Source of the DNA: Ignavibacteriales bacterium
GTDB taxonomy: Bacteria; Bacteroidota; Ignavibacteria; UBA10030; SZUA-254
DNA: 64,000 bases
Direction: 5' to 3'
Assembly: GCA_016214905.1 (NCBI GenBank)
Contig: JACRMQ010000005.1
Span: 124,001-188,000 of the forward strand
Shown piece after piece: positions 58,012-64,000 of this stretch. Position 1 is the first letter of the stretch; each line of letters begins with the position of its first letter. The position numbers were made by a program, and so were the translations under genes. The notes under the pieces are model-generated. The model was given only the letters and a program-made list of their open reading frames with translations, was not told the origin of the DNA and did not search any database.

Positions 58012-58138
58012 TCAACCCCATTGAGGGGATGTTGATTATGCAAGTAGGCCAAACCCGATGTAGCCGCAGGTCCGAAGGATCCCTTCGGGACTTCCTCATC
58101 CGTTCTAGTGAGTTGAATGCCTGCGGTGTCAGCTCAAC
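58012..58138. repeat. Cluster of palindromes after the tlpA-like gene
   Basis: Several nested inverted repeats: TCAAC/GTTGA around CCCC/GGGG (58012-58035), CCGCAGG (58064-58070) with CCTGCGG (58120-58126) enclosing GTCC-GAAGG/CCTTC-GGAC (58070-58091), and GTTGA/TCAAC (58112-58138). It looks like a structured intergenic repeat element rather than coding DNA. The first hairpin could also end the tlpA-like transcript. Confidence 0.5.
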
Positions 58139-58172
58139 AACTAAACCGCAATGTTGCGTTACCCCAATCCTT

Positions 58173-58401
58173 AATTGAAATACGATAAAGCAATATTGAA
58201 TTATCACGGTACAGTATTGAATTGTAACGAAACAATATTGCTCCACGGCAATGCAGCATTGAACTGCGCCGGTGCAATATTGAATAACGACAATGCAATA
58301 TTGAACTGCCTCAAAGCAGTATTGAATTACGGCTATGCAATATTGCATCACGACGATACGATATTGCATTACGACAAAACTATATTGAATTGCAGCAATT
58401 C
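58173..58401. repeat. 21-bp tandem repeat array, ten full units
   Basis: Ten adjacent 21-bp units (58192-58401) preceded by a degenerate 19-bp unit (58173-58191). The core ATTG is invariant and most units show CAATATTG, a perfect 8-bp palindrome, at the unit junction; the other half of each unit varies. Because 21 is a multiple of three, both strands read as open frames with seven-residue repeats, but these have no ribosome-binding site and no recognisable protein. The spacing of exactly 21 bp puts the palindromes on the same helix face. Confidence 0.9.
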
Positions 58402-58491
58402 AAGTAAGAGAAATGCCAAAATTGGCTTGTTTTGGCAGATAGCGGTTTTGACCTCTTAAAAACAGGCAAATTTTGAGGTGGCGAAATTTGA

Positions 58492-58542
58492 ACCTTGCGA
58501 AGGCATGCCCTGAACGAAGTGAAGGGTCTACATAGGCAAGGT
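58492..58542. repeat. Cloverleaf-like palindrome
   Basis: ACCTTGC (58492-58498) pairs with GCAAGGT (58536-58542) around an inner CCCT/AGGG stem (58508-58526). It belongs to the repeat-rich 58001-58856 stretch, which has no supported gene. Confidence 0.55.
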
Positions 58543-58554
58543 TTTCAACTTGTT

Positions 58555-58603
58555 AAACCTCCGGTATCTTTCCATGAAAAGCGTAAGAAAATACCGGAGG
58601 TTT
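58555..58603. terminator. Strong hairpin, possible terminator
   Basis: A perfect 13-bp inverted repeat (AAACCTCCGGTAT at 58555-58567, ATACCGGAGGTTT at 58591-58603) with a small inner stem (CTTTC/GAAAG), ending in TTTTC on the plus strand. It stands between the repeat array and the DUF262 gene and could insulate the latter. Confidence 0.55.
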
Positions 58604-58620
58604 TCTATGCTTTACTTTAT

Positions 58621-58647
58621 TTGACATTTTGCCGCATCTTTTATATT
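58621..58647 (+). promoter_or_regulatory. Possible promoter of the DUF262-HEPN pair
   Basis: TTGACA (58621-58626) with TATATT (58642-58647). The 15-base spacer is shorter than ideal, and the leader would be about 200 bases. Nothing else promoter-like was seen closer to the gene. Confidence 0.3.
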
Positions 58648-58856
58648 TTGCATATCACGATTTAGAGGATTAGAAAAACGGGAACTTACGCAAAAGGAAA
58701 TTATAATAGAACGATTATGGCATGTGTGGGAATAATGATGAACTTACTAAGAGAGACGAATATGAAATGACTAATGAATAACAATTTTGCAAAATTCGCA
58801 TAATGCAAAGAAGTGCATGTTGCGGTATAAGCAGTAATAATCCCATAAACTAAAGA

Positions 58857-59966
58857 ATGATAAATATTATGCAACAGAAATCAAAGACTTTAGCTGACAT
58901 ACTCTTCCCTGAACGGGATGAAACAGATAACGAGCTATTAAATGTTCCACCAGAACAAAGAAAACTTCATACTGAAACATACGATTTTTCAATTTCAACA
59001 ATTTACGATTATTTAACTTCAAGTAGAATATTCATTCCGAGATTTCAGCGGAAATATATTTGGAGCAAAGGACAAGCATCCAGATTGATTGAGTCCTTGA
59101 TTATTCAATGCCCCATCCCAGTTTTATATTTTAGCCAAACGACAGATGAAAAATTTTCAGTAATTGATGGAAACCAAAGACTAAACAGCATAAAGCTGTT
59201 TATTGATAATGGTTTTGAATTAACGGGACTTACAACTTACCCCGATTTGAATGGTAATACGTTCAGCTCATTAGATCCAAGATTTCAAAGGCATATATTA
59301 AATCGAACGCTTAGATGCATTGTAATCCTGAAAGAGACACATCCTCAAATAAAATTTGATGTTTTTGAACGAATTAATACTGGCTCGGCTAGACTGACAC
59401 CACAAGAACTTCGCCATGGCATTTATACTGGACCATTTATAGACCTGTTGGATGAAATTGCAAAAGACAAACTTTTCTTGAAGTTGACTCAAACCTCAAA
59501 AGATACTAGAATGAAAGCAGAAGAGCTTGTTTTAAGATTCTTTGCTCTGAGTGAGAGCTTGAGCACATATACAAATCCATTCGTTACTTTTCTCAATAAT
59601 TACTGTGAACAAAACAGAAATATTGATAGTATTAAAAGCAAATCTCTCAAAACATCCTTCTTGAACATTTTAAATAAAATAAACTTGGTACTTGGGGAAT
59701 ATTCATTTAAGGTTTATGATGTTAATCTTAAAAAGATAAGATTTAATGCGGCTTTATTCGATGCCCAAATGATTGGTTTTTTCAAAAAGAATCCATCAGA
59801 ATCTTGCATTGAATCTATAAATAAAACTGAATTTATAAAAAATCAACAGGTACTTTTTAAAAATGAGGATTTTTATAAATGGATTACGGCAGCAACCACA
59901 AATACAAATGCGGTAAAAAATAGAATTAGCGACTACATTGAATTCATAGACAAAGAATGTAAATAG
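58857..59966 (+). CDS. DUF262 (ParB/sulfiredoxin-like fold) protein, defence-type
   Basis: A 369-residue protein with the DUF262 N-terminal domain: 'SRIFIPRFQRKYIWSKGQAS' region near 56-74 and the DGQQR-type motif 'SVIDGNQRLNSIKLF' (Asp104-Arg108). These form the ParB-like NTPase/nuclease core seen in GmrS-type and other anti-phage proteins. 'VFERINTGSARLTPQELRHG' near 165-184 is the second conserved block. No DUF1524 HNH nuclease domain follows; the C-terminal 150 residues are helical. Only 2 bp separate it from the HEPN gene, so the pair is translated together. Start could be Met1 (58857) or Met5 (58869). Confidence 0.88.
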   Translation: MINIMQQKSKTLADILFPERDETDNELLNVPPEQRKLHTETYDFSISTIYDYLTSSRIFIPRFQRKYIWSKGQASRLIESLIIQCPIPVLYFSQTTDEKFSVIDGNQRLNSIKLFIDNGFELTGLTTYPDLNGNTFSSLDPRFQRHILNRTLRCIVILKETHPQIKFDVFERINTGSARLTPQELRHGIYTGPFIDLLDEIAKDKLFLKLTQTSKDTRMKAEELVLRFFALSESLSTYTNPFVTFLNNYCEQNRNIDSIKSKSLKTSFLNILNKINLVLGEYSFKVYDVNLKKIRFNAALFDAQMIGFFKKNPSESCIESINKTEFIKNQQVLFKNEDFYKWITAATTNTNAVKNRISDYIEFIDKECK

Positions 59967-59968
59967 TT

Positions 59969-60667
59969 ATGCCCTATAAGAAAAGCATATGTAGGGCTGA
60001 TTTTGAGGTTAGCCAAAATAAATTAATCTCCTCTGCTAGAAAAATAAGTTTGAAAAGATTGAATATTGAACCATCCATACAAACTCAGGTATTTCAATCA
60101 TCTATATTTCTGTTGTGTGCAATGATTGAACAATATATTCTTGAGATACACGAACAAATTTTATTTAAAGTTTCAAACCAAAACATTTCATTCTCTAATT
60201 TTCCTGCAAAGACAAGAACATTAGCTCTCCTAAGCAAACAGATGGGTCATTTTCGCAAATACTTTCATCAAAACGACGAAAGGGAGCTAGCGAAACAACT
60301 TGAAATTACTCAACAACTTTACTCAGTTTTAGATAATAACCAAATCTATAATAATCAATTCAATCACGAACTAATTGTTCATCATAATAAATATCCATCG
60401 ATAAAGAATTTAAAAATTGTATTCTTTAGATTTGGCATAGATAACATTATTTCCGAAATGAACAAGCGTGGTAAAAAAGACTATGAACTATTAATAAAAT
60501 CTTTTTTGGATGTTAGGGAATCAATAGCTCATGAATTACCACCATCTCTAACTCATATCGATGTTAGACGTCATTTTCACAATATTTCAGACTCAATTGA
60601 TAAAATAGATAGAATTCTATTTACTCACGTAAAGAAATATTTTGGCCCAAATTGCTGGCCAACATAG
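59969..60667 (+). CDS. HEPN-domain protein, putative RNase partner of the DUF262 protein
   Basis: A 232-residue helical protein. Near the C-terminus, 'FLDVRESIAHELPPS' contains the Rx4xH-type motif of catalytic HEPN RNases (Arg183, four residues, His188), and 'LLCAMIEQYILEIHEQILF' near 48-66 is the typical first long helix. It resembles the MAE_28990/MAE_18760-like HEPN group. Paired with DUF262 two bp upstream, it may be the toxic or effector part of a defence or toxin-antitoxin-like unit, with DUF262 as sensor or NTPase. This is inference from motif and context; no activity is proven. Confidence 0.75.
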   Translation: MPYKKSICRADFEVSQNKLISSARKISLKRLNIEPSIQTQVFQSSIFLLCAMIEQYILEIHEQILFKVSNQNISFSNFPAKTRTLALLSKQMGHFRKYFHQNDERELAKQLEITQQLYSVLDNNQIYNNQFNHELIVHHNKYPSIKNLKIVFFRFGIDNIISEMNKRGKKDYELLIKSFLDVRESIAHELPPSLTHIDVRRHFHNISDSIDKIDRILFTHVKKYFGPNCWPT

Positions 60668-60767
60668 TCCGGATATAACTGAATAGAAATAATCGACTGT
60701 TTTTGGCGAAGTACCAATGATAAGTTAATTAATTTTATAAATTTATTACACACTTTTTATCTCAATC

Positions 60768-61259
60768 ATGAATAAACCCCAGCCATCAGAATACTCCTGC
60801 CCCCACTGCAACACAACTGTAAATCAAGAAGATAAATTTTGCCCCAACTGCGGCTCACTTTTTATGGATAGGTTTGTATGCATGAATCACGGATCAACAG
60901 AGGCGGAAGGTGTTTGCGTTATCTGCTCAAAACCGTTTTGCAAAAAATGCGGAAAAGAATCGGTCAAAATTTTCCTTTGCGATCCGCATTGGCAATATGA
61001 AATCCACGAAGGTATGGCAAGAGTTTTCGGTTGTTTCGATAATCTTCACGCCCAGCATGTAACCTCATGTTTGGAACAGGCGGGGTATCATCCGTTTCTT
61101 TACTCAAGAATGTTCAATCCCAACGCCGATCTTGTCTCCATAAGCGGCATGACTCGTAATTTTGGCAATCATCCCATCAATGAGTTGAAAGTACTCCTCC
61201 CTTTCTCCGAAGTTCTCAGGGCAGAAGAGACTTTAAAGCAGCTTGGTTTTAACGGGTAG
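60768..61259 (+). CDS. Zinc-ribbon and B-box-like protein with C-terminal DUF2007-like domain
   Basis: A 163-residue protein. An N-terminal zinc ribbon 'CPHCNTTVNQEDKFCPNCG' (11-29) is followed by a second cluster of Cys/His residues (about 39-74: 'CMNHGSTEAEGVCVICSKPF', 'CKKCGKES', 'CDPHW') resembling a B-box zinc finger. The C-terminal part 'RVFGCFDNLHAQHVTSCLEQ' to 'LPFSEVLRAEETLKQLGF' looks like the DUF2007 putative signal-transducing fold. It is cytosolic, with no close partner genes. The function is unknown. Confidence 0.7.
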   Translation: MNKPQPSEYSCPHCNTTVNQEDKFCPNCGSLFMDRFVCMNHGSTEAEGVCVICSKPFCKKCGKESVKIFLCDPHWQYEIHEGMARVFGCFDNLHAQHVTSCLEQAGYHPFLYSRMFNPNADLVSISGMTRNFGNHPINELKVLLPFSEVLRAEETLKQLGFNG

Positions 61260-61286
61260 AGTAGCTGACTAAAAAGTGACTTTACT

Positions 61287-61371
61287 GTCACTCCCGCATG
61301 ATTTAAGCGGGAGTCCAGTCACCAGATTTATTCAGATTCCTGGATTCCCGATAGAAGCATTCGGGAATGAC
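61287..61371. repeat. REP-like palindromic intergenic repeat
   Basis: An 85-bp element with two hairpins, ACTCCCGC/GCGGGAGT (61290-61314) and ATTCCCGA/TCGGGAAT (61344-61368). The outer ends (GTCA at 61287, TGAC at 61371) and inner arms (GAGTCCAG and CTGGATTC) also pair, giving an overall cloverleaf. This is the familiar pattern of dispersed intergenic repeats. Confidence 0.75.
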
Positions 61372-61419
61372 AACACTAAATTTACTTATAGACAATTCCT
61401 TAACGAAAATGTCTGTTCT

Positions 61420-61464
61420 CCGCCAGAGGCGGATACTGAGGAACACCTGCCTGCCGCAGACAGG
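61420..61464. repeat. Second palindromic intergenic repeat
   Basis: CCGCC/GGCGG hairpin (61420-61432) and CCTGCCTGC/GCAGACAGG (61446-61464). It lies in the same 362-bp gap as the previous element; no gene is supported between 61260 and 61621. Confidence 0.55.
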
Positions 61465-61621
61465 GACTCTACGTGATTGCTTTTTTCACATCGATGATCA
61501 TTCAATATTGTTTAATTACAACGCTTCTGTTTACCGTAAGGAATCTATCAGCATATATTCTTTCATTAATTAATCCCTAATTTTTATTGTCTTTTTTTAC
61601 TTAAAAACAGTATATTGCTAC

Positions 61622-62563
61622 ATGAAAGATAGCAATCCGCATTTGTATAACCTTGCAATCGCGTGGAACTGGGAATTCGATTCCGATTTCATTGCCGGTA
61701 TCGAGCATGAATGTTCACTTCGCGGCATTTCAACGTACCGTATCGATACAAATCATCTTCCGCAGCTCCTCGCCGATCTGAAAGAAAATAAAATCAGATT
61801 CGAAGCATTCTACGACCGCGCGTCAGACGCCGACCCGTTATTTCTCCCGCTCGTTAAATGGATGGAAGAACACGCTACATGTTTAATCAATCCGTACCAT
61901 CGCGTTGCTCATGCCGTGGATAAGGCGAACATGCACCTGGAGTTCATCACGAACGGTCTATATGTTCCCAACACAATTATCCTCCCCCCCTACAACGAAC
62001 AGCGTTGCACAAACCTGGATGAGAAAGAGTTGAAAAACATCGGGAATTCTTTCGTGATTAAACCGGCGAACACAACAGGCGGCGGCACGGGAGTGATAAT
62101 GAACGCCGTGAGCATTTCCGAAATTATCAAAGCGCGGCAGGAACACAAAAACGATAAATATTTAATTCAGGAAATAATCGTCCCGACATCGTTGGATAAC
62201 AAGCGCGCATGGTTCAGGGTTTATTTCGCGTTCGGCGAAATCATACTCTGCTGGTGGGACGACCAAACACACCGTTACACCGAATTGACTGATGCTGAAG
62301 AAACAAGTTTCGGTTTGAGCGGGCTGCGTAACACGATGAGCACCATACAACTCATTTGCGGACTCGATTTCTTTTCTTCCGAAATAGCGCTGACAACCGA
62401 CGGTAAGTTGGTGGTGGTAGATTACGTCAACGAAGTTTGCGATATGCGTTTACAATCGAAATATTATAACGGCGCCCCCGATTTTATCGTTCACAAAATC
62501 GAGCGGCTCATAGCTGAACACGTTAAAACACATCTCAACCAGAAAAATGAAAACAAACTTTGA
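61622..62563 (+). CDS. ATP-grasp family protein
   Basis: A 313-residue protein with an ATP-grasp fold: 'NSFVIKPANTTGGGTGVIMN' region at about 142-161 holds the ATP-binding Lys and Gly-rich loop, 'YLIQEIIVP' near 180 the linker, and the end 'KLVVVDYVNEVCDMRLQS' near 262-279 the metal-binding Asp/Asn/Glu-like residues. The N-terminal domain resembles a pre-ATP-grasp Rossmann domain. It might ligate a carboxylate to an amine or thiol. Its stop overlaps the start of the next gene (TGATG), so it is translated with the GH13-family gene. Confidence 0.8.
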   Translation: MKDSNPHLYNLAIAWNWEFDSDFIAGIEHECSLRGISTYRIDTNHLPQLLADLKENKIRFEAFYDRASDADPLFLPLVKWMEEHATCLINPYHRVAHAVDKANMHLEFITNGLYVPNTIILPPYNEQRCTNLDEKELKNIGNSFVIKPANTTGGGTGVIMNAVSISEIIKARQEHKNDKYLIQEIIVPTSLDNKRAWFRVYFAFGEIILCWWDDQTHRYTELTDAEETSFGLSGLRNTMSTIQLICGLDFFSSEIALTTDGKLVVVDYVNEVCDMRLQSKYYNGAPDFIVHKIERLIAEHVKTHLNQKNENKL

Positions 62564-64000
62564 TGAATAATCAGATACTAAATCTTACTCTCTCAAGATA
62601 TCCATCACTCCAACAATCCAAAAATGTTTATCCATTGTTTGAGTTTCATATTCTTTCCTCGGTGAGAATTAAATATGATGTTAGCGATTCGCTTTTTACA
62701 ACCTCCGGAAACGCCATATTCCCAAATTATAATGCCGTACGCATACTCGCGCAGAAGATGAATTCACAGCGCGATCTGAAAAATCATCCGGAAAAAACCG
62801 TCCGCGCTGGTGAACTGAACGCGATGGGATTGATAGATGAAATTTACCACTATATTTTACGCTTGTACGAAGAGACCAAGAATCCGAAAGTGTTCGGCAG
62901 AGCGCTGAAATCTGTCGAAGATAATTTCGGAAACAAAAAATCGACGCGCATAATCGAACAATTTTCCGAACTATTCCCTCCGACAGAAGTTTATCGTGGG
63001 CAGACAAACATCTCAAATTTTTTGAACAAGGTTAGCGCCGGAAAATCGAACAAAGAAATCACGCTTGAAGAGATCATTCTTCTCTATTTTTCAAACTTCA
63101 ACCCGGCATTCGGGAAATTTAAAGAACTGTTCGACGATAAGGATTTATCCGAAAGAACGATTTACTCCGCGGCAATCGAATCGCTCGACAAATTCTTTCA
63201 AACTGAAAAACGTTTCGGTCCGGAGAATTTATTTATTTTCGATCTGCTTCGCGCGCCCATTCTGGCGAGTCCGAACAGTTTAGCCGGACAGCTCGAATAT
63301 ATGAAGCGGCAATGGGGATTATTGCTTGGAGAAAAATTCATCAACCGCATTTTGGGTTCGGGCGACCTGCTGAAAGAAGACGATAAAATAATTTTTCACG
63401 GCGCCGTACCGCAATCGGAAGTTCCGGTCTACAAGAAAGAAGATTTCAACGGAGTTGATTTGTTGAACTTAGAACGGTTTTCCAAGGATCTCGATTGGAT
63501 GCCTAACGTTGTCCTGCTTGCCAAGAATGTTCATGTATGGCTCGATCAGTTATCAAAAAAATATAACCGCGCAATAAAATATTTAAATGAAATACCCGAT
63601 GAAGAATTGGATCAACTGGCAAGCTGGAACATCACAGCGTTGTGGTTGATAGGGATCTGGGAAAGAAGTCCCGCATCGCAGAAGATAAAACAGTGGATGG
63701 GAAACCCCGAGGCAGCAGCATCCGCATATTCTTTATACGATTATGTGATCGCTCATGATTTGGGAGGAGAAGGTGCTTTTCAAAATCTTAAATCGCGGGC
63801 ATGGCAGCGTGGTATCAGAATGTCGGGCGATATGGTGCCGAATCATATGGGAATTTTCTCGAAATGGATTATTGAACATCCCGAGTATTTCATTCAATCG
63901 GAATACCCGCCGTTTCCTAATTACAATTTCAGCGGAGGAAACCTGTCGGATAATCCTGATATTGAAATTCGGATTGAAGACGGATACTGGCGTAGAAATG
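62563..64000 (+). CDS. Alpha-amylase-family (GH13) protein, 5' part
   Basis: An open frame from ATG 62563 to the window edge (479 codons, no stop). The first ~350 residues form an unusual helical N-terminal region ('ELNAMGLIDEIYHYILRLYE', 'LEEIILLYFSNFNPAFGKFK'). A GH13 barrel then starts: 'LNEIPDEELDQLASWNITAL' near 343, 'ALWLIGIWERSPASQKIKQW', 'DYVIAHDLGGEGAFQNL' and conserved region I 'SGDMVPNHMGIFSKW' near 425 (DxxxNH). The catalytic Asp and Glu lie beyond the edge. Overlap with the ATP-grasp gene by one base suggests a joint role, perhaps in handling storage glucan. Confidence 0.8.
   Translation, partial: MNNQILNLTLSRYPSLQQSKNVYPLFEFHILSSVRIKYDVSDSLFTTSGNAIFPNYNAVRILAQKMNSQRDLKNHPEKTVRAGELNAMGLIDEIYHYILRLYEETKNPKVFGRALKSVEDNFGNKKSTRIIEQFSELFPPTEVYRGQTNISNFLNKVSAGKSNKEITLEEIILLYFSNFNPAFGKFKELFDDKDLSERTIYSAAIESLDKFFQTEKRFGPENLFIFDLLRAPILASPNSLAGQLEYMKRQWGLLLGEKFINRILGSGDLLKEDDKIIFHGAVPQSEVPVYKKEDFNGVDLLNLERFSKDLDWMPNVVLLAKNVHVWLDQLSKKYNRAIKYLNEIPDEELDQLASWNITALWLIGIWERSPASQKIKQWMGNPEAAASAYSLYDYVIAHDLGGEGAFQNLKSRAWQRGIRMSGDMVPNHMGIFSKWIIEHPEYFIQSEYPPFPNYNFSGGNLSDNPDIEIRIEDGYWRRN

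Noticed and set aside
58173-58401. CRISPR array
   Set aside because: Units are directly adjacent without unique spacers of constant length, and no cas gene is nearby.
58175-58459. Plus-strand ORF with seven-residue repeats (and a similar minus-strand ORF at 57983-58369)
   Set aside because: Any 21-bp tandem array stays open in several frames; both strands are open, there is no ribosome-binding site, and no protein family is recognisable.
58857-59966. GmrSD-type type IV restriction enzyme
   Set aside because: The DUF262 part fits, but no DUF1524/HNH motif is present in this protein or its neighbour, so a GmrSD call is not supported.

Overview
The window is a chromosomal segment of moderate to low GC content. 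It comes from a Gram-negative bacterium with signal-peptide beta-barrel outer-membrane proteins, a lipoprotein and a type IV pilus secretin. Three things fit the Chlorobiota/Ignavibacteria side of the Bacteroidota-Chlorobiota (FCB) group: an 11-gene complex I cluster without nuoEFG, a C5-type haem pathway gathered in one cluster, and fused type IV pilus genes (PilM-PilN, PilO-PilP-like). This placement is inferred from gene content, not from a marker-gene tree.

Layout. 159-1469: an outer-membrane barrel protein. 1641-12154 (minus): nuoABCDHIJKLMN, a proton-pumping complex I without the NADH-input module, closed by a strong terminator. 12297-12410 (plus): a promoter, a hairpin and a U-tract that look like an unannotated small RNA gene. 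12473-14402 (minus): a cobalamin adenosyltransferase and an M20 dipeptidase. 14573-30537 (plus): haem biosynthesis (hemX-like, hemA, C, D, E, H, G/Y, B, L). It is interrupted by a three-gene glycan block (GT-C membrane protein, methyltransferase, GT2) and by terC, an alpha/beta hydrolase and an epimerase, and ends at a bidirectional terminator. No coproporphyrinogen oxidase gene is present.

30610-45103 (minus): a complete type IV pilus locus in three transcription blocks. These are two tandem major-pilin-like genes, pilC-pilB-three minor pilins, and pilT-pilMN-pilOP-secretin-large multidomain lipoprotein. Several pilins have an extremely short Met-Gly leader and lack Glu5. 45332-46714 (minus): dihydropyrimidinase. 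46875-50061: murA and a TMTC-like GT-C/TPR membrane protein.

50161-54434 is the most unusual segment. A full-length but divergent enolase (active-site His replaced by Asn) is followed in the same direction by a 123-residue unknown protein and an 808-residue trypsin-like protease-NACHT-HEAT protein. Directly after these lies a 28-codon remnant of the 3' end of a second, canonical enolase. The simplest reading is that a conflict/defence cassette carrying an enolase, or enolase 3' end, landed in the resident eno gene and replaced most or part of it.

54526-64000 (plus): an OprO/P-like porin, a phosphohexomutase and a four-helix-bundle (23S IVP family) gene between inverted low-complexity repeats. 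Then come a TlpA-like thioredoxin, an 850-bp repeat-rich stretch with ten 21-bp tandem repeats, and a DUF262 plus HEPN gene pair that looks like a defence or toxin module. The window ends with a zinc-ribbon protein, palindromic intergenic repeats, an ATP-grasp protein, and the 5' part of a large GH13 alpha-amylase-family gene that runs off the edge. No rRNA, tRNA, CRISPR array, integrase or transposase was recognised.
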